Source: JBBILU01 sp037444775
Lineage (GTDB): Bacteria; Patescibacteriota; Gracilibacteria; BD1-5; UBA6164
Assembly: GCA_037444775.1 (NCBI GenBank)
Contig: JBBILU010000009.1
Coordinates: 1 to 44,261 of the forward strand
Length of the DNA: 44,261 nucleotides
Direction of reading: 5' to 3'
Shown here: positions 1-11,671 of the stretch, piece by piece
Numbering within the stretch: the stretch's first letter is position 1
Layout of the letters: the number at the start of each line of letters is the position of its first letter
Notes under the pieces: generated by a model
What the model was told of the DNA's origin: nothing
Seen by the model: the letters and a program-made list of their open reading frames with translations, nothing else
The model's database searches: none
Program-made: the position numbers and the translations under genes

Positions 1-150
1 ATATTTTTTTGAATTTCTCCGAAAAATCTATACAATAAGAAAGTAAAAAAATTATTAATTTAAAAAATAATTTATTTTTAATAAAAATTTTTATTTGAAC
101 TTTTTAAATAAATGTTTATATTTTGTTTGATTAACTATAATTTTACTATT

Positions 151-471
151 ATGAAACCTTTAGAGGAAAAAGTAAAATGTTTAACTTCAAAATTATTTTC
201 TATAATTTGAAAAAAATGGGTTTTACTTATTTTGAAATCAATAAATGATTGATGTAAATCTTATTCTGAAATAGAAAAAAATCTTGAATGAATAAATCCT
301 AGAATTTTATCTTCTAGATTAAAAGAATTACAAACACTTGGATTTGTTAAGAAAAAAACTATTAGTAAAGAACCTTTGAAATTTATTTATTGCTTAACAA
401 ATAAATGAGAAAGTTTTTCAGAACATATTAATTTGATTTCTGTATGGACAAAAAAGTGGATGATAAAATAA
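151..471 (+). CDS. HxlR-family winged-helix transcriptional regulator
   Basis: Predicted 106-aa DNA-binding regulator, read with TGA as glycine. It follows the HxlR pattern: an N-terminal cysteine (Cys10), then IIGKKWVLLIL, a recognition-helix region with INPRILSSRLKELQTLGFV, a wing with KEPLKFIYCLT, and a C-terminal helix ending near W-TKKW. Length is typical of the family (about 100-120 aa). In several HxlR members the N-terminal cysteine senses oxidants or electrophiles; Cys10 is in the right place, but its role here is inference. The ATG at 151 is the only sensible start and the gene ends in TAA. A strong terminator follows, so it is probably monocistronic. Its target is unknown; the neighbouring PKD gene begins 100 bases downstream. 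Confidence 0.85.
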
Positions 472-510
472 AAAAATAGAGTCTTTTTTAAAAAAAAGAC
501 TCTATTTTTT
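472..510 (+). terminator. Rho-independent terminator after the HxlR gene
   Basis: Near-perfect inverted repeat, AATAGAGTC followed by T/A tracts and GACTCTATT, then a T run. It starts directly after the regulator's stop codon. Confidence 0.85.
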
Positions 511-570
511 GCTTAAATAAAAAAATTATGCTAATATTTTACAAATAAATACTTTATAAAAAATACTTTT

Positions 571-3500
571 ATGAGAAAAAAGATATTTTCGATTGCTACA
601 TTAATAATATTATTGTTTAATATTTTTGCTAATATAGCTTTTACAAAGGCTAATAACGAGGGAAACCTAAATGTTAGTTTACAAAACGAGACAACAAACT
701 TATCTAAAGAATTTACACAGTTGAGAGATATTGATAAGTGAACTTTTAATGAATATAGATACAGAATGACTAAAGATTATTTTAATCTTAGGCAAGTTTT
801 TAAAGTTGATTGAGTAATTTCTTCAACTTATGTAAACAGTTTACTTAATAATGCAAGAGAAGGTTTAAAATATTTACCGAATTCTCTTATAAATGACAAT
901 AATTATAATAATTTAAAAACTGCACTTGAAAGATGATTAAAAAATCCTGAAAGTGAGGCTTATTATAGCGCTATCACTAAAGCTTTACAAACTTATGTTG
1001 AAAAACCAGATATAAAGGAAATTTCTTGAAGCATTAATTATACTCCAAATATTTGAAATGCTCCTTTAACAACAACTTTTAGGGCAAATGTTTCTGATTG
1101 AGCTTGAACAAGAATTCCAGATAAAAATTATACTTGGTGGATTGATGATGCTTGAAGAAAAAAAATTATTTGAACTTGACCTTATATTTCTTATACATTT
1201 AGAGATGAATGAAATTTTTCTGTTTTTCTTGATGTAAGATCTGCTCACAAAAATTCAAATTGATATACTGATGTTTTACCATTTTTTGGAGTTGCTAAAG
1301 TAGAAGTAAGAGCAAAAATAGCTTCTTTAATAATTAGAGTTGGAAATAGACAAATTCCTGTAAGTGATGAATTAAAATTTTCTCCAGATGAAGCTAAATA
1401 TTGATTAATATTTGATGCTACATCTTCTGTTCCTTCAACTTGAACAAAATTTTTGAATACGGATTGGGATTTTTGAAACGGAATTAAAAAAAGTTATTCT
1501 GGTTCTCCACAAGTTCATAGAGTTGTTTATGCAACAGAGTGAGATTATTCCATAATATTTAAAGTAAGAACAAACCAATGAGAATATGTCGATAGAAAGT
1601 TCAAAATATTAATTCGTAAACCTATTGCAACTATTGAGTCATCGCAAGAAAACTGATATTTGTGAGATAAATTTGTTTTTAAAGCTGAGCCTCATTGAGA
1701 TATAGAAAACTTGAGATATACTTGGGAAATTATAGATTTGAAAAAAGATAAAGTTATTTTTTCTAAGTCTTGAAATGTAATAAATTATTCTTTTACTGAT
1801 AAATGAAGGTATTGAATTAGGTTAGTTGTTACTGATCCAGCTTGAAACATTGATGTTGATACAAAAAGTATTTATATTAATTCAAGAGCTCCAGTTGCTG
1901 AATTTTCTTATAAAATTCCACAAGCTAATAAACCAAATACTGTTTTACTTGATGGTTCTAAAAGTTATGATTTAGATTATACTGATGATGGAAAGTTAAA
2001 GTATTCTTGGATAATTGATTGACAAAAAGTTAATTTAGAAAATCCAAATTCTGATGGCTCTGTTTGATTTTACACTTTTGATAGTGTTTGAGAACATAGT
2101 GTTGTTTTGGAAGTAGAAGATCCAGATTCTATAGTTTCAGTAAAAAAATCTTCTGTTTCTATTGATTCATTATTATCTGTTGATTTTGCAACTTATCCTA
2201 GAGTTATTCAAAGAGAATGAACTATTAGGTTTTTAGCTGATGCTCCTGAAGCTAAATTTTTTGAATGGGATTTCGGTGATTGACAAAGAGATTGATGAGT
2301 AAACTCAAAAATAAATCATTCATATAAATTAAGTTGAATGTTTACTGTTAAACTAACTGTAAAAGATTCTAAAAATAATTCTAATGTTTATTTTAGAACT
2401 GTTTATATTTGAGATTCAAATAAACCTGTTTCTGTTATAAATCTTTCTAGAAGTCAATGATTTGATATTTCTAAAGAAGAATGAGCTTGTAATTGAAATG
2501 AAGCTTATGTTGTTTCAAGAGTTGATGATATTAATTTTTCTTGAGCTGAAAGTATAAATATAGATTGAACAACAAATAATTTAAGTTATTCATGGAAAAT
2601 ATGAAATGATAAATTTTATTCAACACAAACTGTTTCTAATAAGTTTAGTGAAGTTTGATGTTTTCCTGTTAAACTAACTGTAAAAAGTAATACAAATTCC
2701 ACAATTGATGCACAAACAATTTGGATAAAAGTAAAAAATGAAGAACCTACTTTATCCGCATTGAGTGTAACTCCTGTAGATATTTCAACTGATCCAGTTA
2801 TTGTAAATTTAAAAGCTGAAAATGCAAATGATAAAGATTGAGTTATTCAATCATATTTATGGTATTATTATACTGATTTTGATCGTGAACCTCAAGATTT
2901 TAGAATTACAAATCTTCCAACAACTAGCTTTGTATTACCAAAAGTTCCTTGAAATTATTATTTTGTATCTGTTTTAAAAGATAATAATGAAGCAAGAATA
3001 AATTCAGAAGAAAAAGTTTGAAAGTATTCTTTGACTCTAACTTGAGATAATGTAAATACTCCATTAATAGACTTTTCTGTAAATGATTCTAGTATAACTG
3101 TTTGAGAAGAAGTTATTTTTACCGCAAAAGCTACAAATGTTGTTTGACAAAATGTAGAAAAAACTTCTAAGTTTTCTTGGGATTTTGATGGAGATTGATT
3201 TTATGATAAAGAAACAACAACACCAACTACAACTCATAGATTTAATAAATCTTGAGAAATTCATCCTAAAGTAAAAGTTACAAATAAATGATTTAGTAAT
3301 ACAAGAACTTTAACTGTAAATGTTTCAAATGAATTAGTTCCACAATTTGATTATATTTCTATTTGAAATAAATATATATTTTTAAACAAAAGTAAAGGTC
3401 AAATAGAAAATTCTATTTGGGATTTATGAGATTGAAATTCGGTAGAAAATAAAGATTCTTTTATTCATATTTATAAAGATAATAAAAGCTCTCATAGAGT

Positions 3501-5610
3501 TGAATTAGCTATTTCTGAATGAACAAATATTAAAAGAACAACAGTAGATGTAAAAAAAGATGTTGCAAATATTTTGAAAATAAGATGAGATTGATTAAAA
3601 ATTTTTACAAGTCCAGCAGTAGATAAAGATTGAGGAATTGTTCTTGATGCTGAAGAAAAAGTTTTTGTTTATGCTCTGGATGGCTCTTGAAATGCAAAGT
3701 ATTATGGAATAGATTATGATATTTCTATTGATTCTGATTTGAATTGATGAAAAGATGATGATGCTGATAATAAAAATAATATTTCTAGTTATTCAGCTGG
3801 AGAACCAGATATTATATTATTAAATGAAAAAAAGACTCAAAAAATTAGAATTTTTATACTCGATGAAAATAAAAAACTAATTGATTCTAAAGATTTGTTA
3901 ATTACAAAAAACTATATAAAAGAAGAATTAATTGATTTACAAAAGTTTAAGTTTGAATGAGTTTCAGAACAAACAAAAATATCAGTAGAAAAAATAAAAA
4001 AATTAATTGAAAAAATGCCAGAAGATTTGAAGTTAAAATCAAGTCAATATGTACAAAAACTTCAAGAGAATCGGTTAGATACAACTGAAAGAACTAGAAC
4101 ATTAGTTGATTTTGCAAACTTTTTAGCAAATCAAAAATATGAAAATTTTGATGAAATGAATATTTTACTTGAAAGTTTGATAACAGAATGACAAGAAGAT
4201 AAAAATTGAAAAATTCTTAACTTTTGAATTTTAAAATGACTAATTCCAGACTCTGTTACTTGTGAATCTGGAGAAAAAACTTGTAAAGATTTCCTTATTT
4301 CTAAACTTGAAGAAATTAAACAAAGTGAAGAACTTGAAAAAAATAAACTTATCTGAAAAGAAGTTTTGCAAATAATTTCAACTCAAACAGTGATGACTGA
4401 TACACAAAAGCTTGATTTTAAAGCTATTATGCAAGAGTTTGTTTATGGAAAAGTTCAAAATATTCCAGAATCAGAAAAAGAAGAAGTCCAAAAAGAATCA
4501 GAAAAAGTTTCTGAGCCTTCAGATTGAAAGTTTATGAGTTTTTTGAAAAAAGTTTGAATTTATTGATTATATTTTCTTTGAGTTATTATTTTAATAATGA
4601 TTTGAATGTGGATTTGGGATTTTTTCAAAAATAGAAAAAATTGAGATTCTTTTGAAGATTTTGTTAATGAAAAAACTTCTGATCCACTTGCTAATAACAG
4701 TTTACAATCAGTTATTCAAAAAACAGAAACAAAAGATATTTCTTCTATGTTTCCAGAAGAGGATAAAAAAGAGGAAGTAAACAATATTATACAATCTACT
4801 TCTACAGAAACAGAAACAAAAGATATTTTGTCTAGTGGGGAGGAAAAAACTGCTATTCCAGATTGGTTATGAAAAGTTCAAACAACTCCGGTAATTCCTG
4901 AACCTATTCCAGAGAAAATTCTTCCAAATGTAGAGAGTTTAGAGCAAAATATTATTAAAACTCCAGAAATAGAAATCCCTAGTTACACTGCTTCAAAAAA
5001 AGTTGAAACTGAGACTATAAGTACTCCAAAATTAGAGAAACAAGAAGAAAACATTGAAGAGGTTACAAAGGTAGAAACTAATGCTGTTCCTGATTGGTTA
5101 AAAAATAGTTTAACTGATAAATTAGAGAAAAAACAAGAGTTTGTAGAAGAACCTAAGTTTTCAGAAGAAATAAAATTAGAGAAACAAAAAGAAATAAAAA
5201 CAGATGATTTAGTTATTGAAGAAGATAAAGTTGATTTTGAGGCTGATGTTCCAGATTGGTTAAAATGAAGTTTGGATTTAAACTGAAAAAATAAACCAGA
5301 AGAATGAATATCAGAGGAAAATTCAGATGGAAGTTTAGAGAAAAAAGATGCAGAAACAAAAGATGTAGAAACAAAAGATGTTTTGTCTCTACCAGAAAAT
5401 AGTTCTCTTGATTCAGTAGATATTCCAGACTGGTTAAAAACAACTGCTTTAGAAGAACCAAAAAAAGAAAAGAAAAAAGAGGGTAAAAAACCAAAAAAAG
5501 ATGACTCAAAAGATGAATCATCTAAAACTACAGATAAAAAAGCTGATGAACTTTGGGATGATGGAATGAAAGTTCCAGATTGGTTAAAAACAGACCATAC
5601 AGCTAAATAA
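571..5610 (+). CDS. 1679-aa exported PKD-repeat protein with membrane anchor and PDWLK-repeat tail
   Basis: Large envelope protein. Residues 1-27 form a signal peptide or anchor (MRKKIFSIATLIILLFN). The following ~1000 residues hold several Ig-like PKD-type beta domains; clear signatures are WDFGDG at residue 566, WDFDGDG at 870 and WDLGDG near 950, each using TGA for a conserved glycine. A helical region (about 1120-1320) precedes one transmembrane segment at about 1328-1352 (GLYFLGVIILIMIGMWIW). The last ~325 residues are Lys/Glu-rich and carry five copies of a (V/I)PDWL(K/G) motif, with the proline at residues 1430, 1507, 1561, 1619 and 1669. PKD domains usually mediate adhesion or carbohydrate binding. 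The topology suggests an outer PKD region and a cytoplasmic tail of short binding motifs. The next gene starts 29 bases downstream, so co-transcription is likely. Exact function unknown. Confidence 0.85.
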
Positions 5611-5639
5611 TCTAGTTAATTTTTTAAAACATACTTTAT

Positions 5640-8435
5640 ATGAATAACAAGACATCAACACTAAGAATACTTTTGGTAATATTTTCATTATTATTACTAT
5701 CTTTCTTAGTGATGATGTCTTTTGTTGTTCCAAAAAATTATTCTGTTTTTGATAATAAAGTTACAAAAGTAAATGATTGATATTTTCTTGTAAAAAAGTC
5801 TTGAGATTCCAACTTCGTATCTTCAGATTTTCAAAATACAGGTTCGGGTTTTTCTCAGAGTTGAGCTTTTGTTGAAAATGTTTTTGGTTTATTTAACAGT
5901 TCATATTTTTACTGAGATATTTATAAAAATGTTTCAAAGTGAAATAAGTTTCATGTAGAAGTTTGAAATTGAATTTATGTTTTTGATTTCAAAGATTTAT
6001 CAAAAACTTTAGAAATATCTTGAAGCTGATTTGTTGTTAGAGCTGATTCTCCTTGAATATTTTTAATAAATACAACAAATGTTAATAAATATTCTATTTT
6101 TTCTATAAATTCTAATTTAGGACTTGATTTTTTGTGAAGTGACAAAAAAGTTACTTCAAAATCTTATTTATTTCCAAAAATGTATTTGGCTTTTAATAAG
6201 GATATTTTATCAAAAGAGTTTTCTATAGATGAACTTAGGATGTCTCAAATAGCAGATTTAGGATTTTTCCCAGAAAGTATAGAATCTCTTGAAACTAACC
6301 CTAGTTATATAAATTTAATTTTTTCTTGAGATACTTATTATAAGAGTATATTTAACGATATTTTAGCTAAAATAAAAATAGATTTTACTAATTATAATTC
6401 AGAGCTAGTTAAATTACAAAAAAACACATTTTGAAGTATTTTTTGAGTTGAATTTGATAAATATTATTTTCTTTTTGTTAATAATAAGAAAAAACTGGTT
6501 TTATATAAAAATATGGTTCTATCTAGTTTAACTAAGTTAATAACTTCTAAAAATAATGATGAAATAAATTCTAATCTAGAAAATATTATAAATTATTCAA
6601 ACAAAATAAAATACATTAGTTATACTGACTATTCAGAAATAACAAATTTTATAAATTATTATTCAAATACATCTTTTAGACAATTTTGAGAAGAAGAAAT
6701 AAATACTTTAGCAAAAACTAACTTTCTTAAATTAGTTTCGAAATTAAATAATAAAAATATTTCATCAGAAGATTTGGAAAAAGTTTCTTTAGGAGATACA
6801 TTTTTATCCTTTGATTTTTGAGGTAATTCTAATATTTATGCTAAATTATCTGTATTTTTAGAAAAAAATGCTAGAACTTTGTTAAGTCAAAAAAACTTAG
6901 AATTAAAAAAATATTATTTATCATTATACATACAAAAAGTGGTTGCTACTGCTTTTACTGAAGACAAAACTGTTTCTAGTGAAAATTTCGACAAAATATT
7001 AAATATTTTGAATATTTATATTTTGCTTAATTCAAATAACGAAACAGATTCAACAAGGGCAAAAACCACAATAATTTCCAATTTATATATTTTAAATCCT
7101 ATAAAAAAATATATAAAATCTTCTATTTTTGAAGAAGAAAGAAGTTCTGAAGATACTTTGAAGTTAAAAGATCAAACAGAATTAAATTTAGCTTACAATA
7201 AAAGTTTTTTGATTTCAACTATAAATTCTTTGATTTTATATTATGATAATAATAAAAGTTTTTTAGATGAGAATATTGGTAGAGATAAACTCTTTAAAAA
7301 ATCTTATGAATCTTTAAAACTAGATTACAAAGAACTTTTCTCAGCAATAGATGATTATGATGCATATTTGAAAGATTATTCAAAGTTAAATCAGGAATTA
7401 CTTAGTGCAAAGACATTAAATGATTATGCACAAGAAGAAGTTTCAAATCAAGCTTTGTTAAATTATTTATCAAAATTTAATGGTGTTAATTTGTCTAGTT
7501 TGGAAATGGAAATTGTAGAGAATTACTACAAGGTGAAAAGTATTTGAATTGCTTGAAATAGCTTTTCATTTGATCTTTATCCTAGATCAGACAACAAAAT
7601 TAAAAATATAAAAGCTCTTGATGAGTTTCAAGCTTGAAGTAAAGATTTTATGTTTTATAATAGCTTAAGTAAATCTAGTTATACTTTGGATAATATAGAA
7701 GAAGAAAGTAAGGATTTAATTGAAAAGTTAGACCTAGAAGAAGCCGAAAAGTATAAATTTGAAAATTTCTTTTTAAATAAGTTTTTTCCTCAAGTAAACA
7801 ATAATATTATAACTTACGATGATGAACAAGTACAAATAATTAAAGAAGATCCAGTCGTTTCAGTTTTTAAAAAAGTTAAGCTACTTTGAAAAAAATGAGA
7901 ATTTTCAAAATTATTAAATTGAATTTTAGATTTAAAGTATGAAGATTTATTTGTAGAAAAAAAACTTTTGGATTATTCTATAGAAATAAAAAAGTCTAAA
8001 TTAAATATATTACTTGGAGAAGATAGAACGAAATATCAACTAGATTTCAGCTCTAGCTATAAGTTAAATGAAAATAGCCATTATTTTTTCAATTCTAGTT
8101 TTGTTCCATATATTATGTGAGAAACAGATAGAAGTTCAATAATTTGAGATAATAGAATTTTGCTTTTATGAAAAATAAATTTAGTTCAATTAGAATCTAC
8201 AATGCAAGAAGTATTGTCTGATATTTGAAATCTGCAAATAGCTTACAATTCACTTTCTTCTAAAGTTTGAACTGTAAAAATAAGTTATAATTTATTAACA
8301 AAAACTTATAACTTATCTTGAGCAAATATTAATTTAATAATCTCTTGAAATAACATAAAATCTTTAAGTATAAATTGAAGTTTTGTAAATGTTTGAAATT
8401 ATAAAGTTAGTGATTTAGATAAACTTTTAAAGTAG
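5640..8435 (+). CDS. 931-aa membrane-anchored protein of unknown function
   Basis: One N-terminal hydrophobic segment (residues 9-32, ILLVIFSLLLLSFLVMMSFV) followed by ~900 mostly extracytoplasmic residues rich in Asn, Ser, Lys, Leu and Tyr. Residues ~95-190 (VEVGNGIYVFDF, then GFVVRADSPGIFLINT) loosely resemble a FecR-type beta domain, a weak match by eye only. The middle (about 410-740) is predicted helical; the C terminus returns to short beta-like repeats (KISYNLLTKTYNLSG). No catalytic motif is recognised. It lies 29 bases after the PKD gene on the same strand and is followed by a terminator, so the two probably form one operon and may act in the same envelope structure (inference). The stop is TAG at 8433-8435; all TGA codons read as Gly. 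Confidence 0.8.
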
Positions 8436-8481
8436 AATAAAAAAAAATAAATATTTTTTTTAAAATTTGCTTTATAAAGAG

Positions 8482-8509
8482 AAAAAACTAGACTTTGTCT
8501 AGTTTTTTT
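8482..8509 (+). terminator. Terminator of the PKD/931-aa operon
   Basis: Hairpin AAAAAACTAGA-CTTTG-TCTAGTTTTTTT with a U run. It also lies just beyond the 3' end of the convergent pseudouridine synthase gene, so it could serve both directions. Confidence 0.85.
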
Positions 8510-8516
8510 GTTGTTT

Positions 8517-9224
8517 TTATTCTATTCCTAACCTTTTAAAGAGTTCTTTTTTTTCTATTTGGCTAAGTTCTTTGTACTCTCACAATGGAAGATCTCAAAG
8601 TTTAATGTTTTCAATTCTAATTCTTTTTAACTTTTTAACTTGATGTCAAACATATTCAACCATTCTTCTGATTTGTCTATTTCTTCATTCTGTTAGAACT
8701 ATAGAAAATTTTCATGAAGAAATTCTATTTATAACAGCTTTTTTTGTATAACTTCCTAAAATGAAAATTCAATTAGACATTGTATCTAATTCTTTATCTG
8801 TAATTGGTCAAAAAGTTTCTACAATATATTCTTTTTCGTGATTATATCTAGGATGCATTAAAAAATTTGCTAATCTTCCATCGTTTGTTAATAAAAGTAG
8901 TCCTGATGTTTCTTTATCAAGTCTTCAAATAGGAAAAACTCTTGTTTCAATGTCTATAATGTCTACAATATTTTTTTCTCAATGTGGAGCACAAGTTGTA
9001 AGAATTCCTCTAGGTTTATTTATTTTATAATATACAAGAGAATCTTTTTCTTTTATTGCTTTGTCAAGTAATTTGACGACATCTTTTTCATCATCTATAC
9101 TTTGTCCGATTTTTGCTATTTTTCCATTAACACTTACTAATCATTCTGAGATGAATTCTTCGGATTTTCTTCTTGAGCAAATTCAAGCTTGGCTCAAATA
9201 TTTTTGTAATCTCATTATTGTCAT
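8517..9224 (-). CDS. RsuA/RluB-family rRNA pseudouridine synthase
   Basis: Converts a specific uridine in ribosomal RNA to pseudouridine. The 235-aa product starts with an S4 RNA-binding domain (MRLQKYLSQAGICSRR) and has the catalytic motif GRLDKETSGLLLLTNDG near residue 98, whose Asp is the nucleophile in this family. The family's downstream motif EGRNRQIRRMVE is also present. The Gly of GRLD and the Gly in EGRNRQ are TGA, which is independent support for code 25. An ATG three codons downstream (base 9215) fits the usual family start (MRLQKYL) slightly better than 9224. Which rRNA position is modified (RsuA-, RluB-, RluE- or RluF-type) cannot be told from the sequence alone. Confidence 0.93.
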
Positions 9225-9294
9225 AAAATAATTTTACTTAAGAATAATTTATTTTATAATAAAAAATAATTTATATTAAGCAAATTTTATTATT

Positions 9295-10734
9295 ATGAAA
9301 AAAGATTTTGATCCAAAGTTTATAGAAAGGTATAAACCTTTATTTGAAGAAAATGAATTTAATGAATTCTTGAGATTCTGTAAATTACCTTTAAAAAAGG
9401 CAATTAGAGTAAATACTTCTAGAATTAGTAGTGAAGATTTTGAAAAAAGAGCCTTGAAAAATGGCTGGATTTTAGAGAAAATTCCTTATGTTGATAATGG
9501 TTTTTTTATAGATAGAGAAGATAGAAGTAAACCACTTTGAAAAAGCATTGAATATTTTGCTGGACTTTTTTATATTCAAGAAACTTCTAGTATGATTCCA
9601 CCAATGTTTTTATCCCCAAAGCCTTGAGATATTGTTTTGGATGTTTCTGCAGCTCCTTGAAGCAAAACAACACAAATTGCAAATATGATGAATTCAAAAT
9701 GACTAGTTGTTTGAAATGATATTGTTCAAAATAGATTAAGAGCTTTAGAAATAAATATTAATTATCAAGGAATTATAAATACTTCCATCTCAAAACTTGA
9801 TTGAAGAGATTTTTGAAGATATTTTTCTGAAGTTTTTGATAAAATTTTGCTTGATGCTCCTTGTTCTTGAGAATGAACAATGAGAAAAGATGATATAAAT
9901 TGGTCTTTGACAACAATAGAAGAATTATCAAGATTGCAAAAAAGGCTTATAATTTCTGCTTTTCAAGCATTGAAAGTTGGAGGAGAAATGGTTTATTCAA
10001 CTTGTACAATGGCTCCAGAAGAAGATGAAGAAATTATTGATTTTGCTAAAAAAGAATTTGGTGAAAAAATAGAAGTTTTAGAATGTAATCTGCCTTGATT
10101 AAAATCAGTTCCTTGAATTTGTGAATGGCAATGAAAAATTCTTGATAAAGACTGTGTTAAATGACACAAAATTTGGCCACATATAAATGATACAGAAGGA
10201 TTTTTTATAGTGAAGTTCAGAAAACTTTCTTCTATAGATACAGAAAAAAAACAATATTTTACGAAAAAAAAGGAAGAAAAAGTTTTGAAATCAAAAGAAC
10301 TAAAAATTTTAATTTGAAAATTGGAAAAAAGATTCCTATTTGAAAAAGATTTATTTGATAATTATTTAATTATAAAAACTTGAAAAGAATATTTCATAAG
10401 ATCAAAAGAATCTAATTATTTTTCAGACTTTCCAAATATAATTAGTTCGGGAATTCCTTTTTGAGAAGAGGTGAATAATGATTTTTTATTAAGTTTTTAT
10501 TTTGCTCAAACTTTTTGAAAATTTGCGAAGAAAAATTTTGTTGAACTTGAAAGTGTAGAAAAAGCAGAAAAATATAGAATAGGAGAATCGTTTGTTTTAG
10601 AAAAAAAAGAATTAAATAATTCTGAAGATTGACAAGTAATTGTTTTTTGGGATTGACTTTGTTTGTGAACCAGTCTGTTGCAAAAATGAACAAAGTTAAA
10701 AAATCAGGTTCCAAGAACAAATATAAAAATATAA
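9295..10734 (+). CDS. rsmF: NOL1/NOP2/Sun (RsmF-like) RNA m5C methyltransferase
   Basis: S-adenosylmethionine-dependent RNA cytosine-5 methyltransferase of 479 aa. The N-terminal region (LPLKKAIRVNTSRIS) is typical of the family. The SAM-binding motif DVSAAPGSKTTQ is at about residue 116, with its Gly encoded by TGA. The two family cysteines are both present: DAPCSGEG (Cys190) and the nucleophile in YSTCTMAPEEDE (Cys237). The C-terminal ~160 residues form an extension like the PUA-type domain of RsmF (YebU). RsmF methylates 16S rRNA; the exact target here is inferred from architecture. The gene is divergent from the pseudouridine synthase (70-base shared upstream region), and both act on rRNA. 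It ends in TAA just before a bidirectional hairpin. Confidence 0.9.
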
Positions 10735-10767
10735 AAAAATCCAAACAAATTTTGTTTGGATTTTTTT
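10734..10767. terminator. Bidirectional terminator between rsmF and rplS
   Basis: Perfect stem ATCCAAACAAA/TTTGTTTGGAT flanked by A and T runs, lying between two convergent genes; it can end transcription on either strand. Confidence 0.85.
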
Positions 10768-10768
10768 A

Positions 10769-11122
10769 TTATTTAACTTCTTTAAGTCTAGCAGCTTTTC
10801 AAGTAAGATCTCTAATAAATTTAATAGATTTTTTTCTAACTTTAAATTGTCTAATAACTTCAATTTCTTTAATTGTTGGAGAATGTATTGCAAATATTTT
10901 TTCAACACCAAATGCTCCGATTTTTCTCCTAACAGTTATAGTTTTTTCTAATTCTGATTTTCAAGCTGTTTTAATAATCAAACCTTTAAATTTTTGAATT
11001 CTCTCTTTGTTTCATTCTTTAATTGTTTGGCTAATTTCAACTTCCATACCAGTTCTTAATTCTGGTCTACCTTCTTGTAAAAATTCTGCTTGAATTTTTT
11101 TAATAAGCAATGAATTTGTCAT
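10769..11122 (-). CDS. rplS: 50S ribosomal protein bL19
   Basis: Ribosomal large-subunit protein at the 30S/50S interface. The 117-aa product matches bL19 throughout: RTGMEVEISQTIKEG, FKGLIIKTAGKS, TVRRKIGAFGVEKIFAIHSP, IEVIRQFKVRKK and the C-terminal LTGKAARLKE. Length is normal for the family. TGA supplies Gly in KEGNK, TAGKS and LTGKA. About 25-30 bases upstream of the ATG is an AT-rich stretch containing TATAAT-like sequence, a plausible promoter. It is separated from the upstream Rrf2 gene by 131 bases and so probably has its own transcript. Confidence 0.96.
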
Positions 11123-11253
11123 TTTTCTAAAATTATTATTATAAAATATTTATTTTTAGCTATAAGCTTTTAAAACGACCCATATCATATAAAAAAAAGT
11201 TTCAAAAGCAAATTTTTTTTAAAAAAAATAAAATTCCTATATCCAATTTATAC

Positions 11254-11649
11254 CTACTTTTTTATTATTCTATCAAGAGAATATAATTTTAATAAAGAAT
11301 CAAATCATTTTTGTAAGTTTATTAAAATGTTACTTGTATCACAAAAATTTATATTATCACAAAAATCTCATTTTGTACAGTTAGAAATTCAAAGCTTTTC
11401 TTTACTTGCAACAAATATATCAAAAAGAGAAATTTTGTTTATTTCTCTTCATAAAATAATTCATCAATTTCTTCATTTTAAAGTTTTTACAATTCAGGCT
11501 TTTTCTAAATCTGCTATTATTCTTCTAAGTATAGATTTGGGAATATTTTGAACTAAAGAAATTTCTTCAATATTTGTTTTTGTTCATTTTTTTGCAACAA
11601 AAACAACAGCTTTTAGAGAATAAGAACCCTTTTTTGATAAATTTATCAT
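11254..11649 (-). CDS. Rrf2/IscR-like regulator with intact Fe-S cysteine triad
   Basis: A 131-aa Rrf2-family winged-helix repressor. Family landmarks are the start INLSKKGSYSLKAVVFVAKK, the helix-turn-helix IEEISLVQNIPKSILRRII, the wing GRNGGIILGR, and the effector segment ISLFDIFVASKE. The sensor loop reads C-x5-C-x5-C (Cys91, Cys97, Cys103), the same spacing as the [2Fe-2S] ligands of IscR, so this protein probably binds an iron-sulphur cluster (inference from family knowledge). It begins 22 bases after the upstream membrane-protein gene and is likely co-transcribed with it. The stop is TAG. An A-type Fe-S carrier gene occurs at 18559-18960, a possible regulon member. Confidence 0.9.
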
Positions 11650-11671
11650 CTTATTTTTTAGAAATATAATT

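Noticed and set aside
1..150. Partial gene at the left edge
   Set aside because: No open frame of useful length on either strand; only AT-rich sequence with short complementary runs.
5213..5521. Minus-strand 102-codon Leu/Phe-rich frame
   Set aside because: Antisense shadow of the charged tail of the PKD protein, which is well supported on the plus strand.
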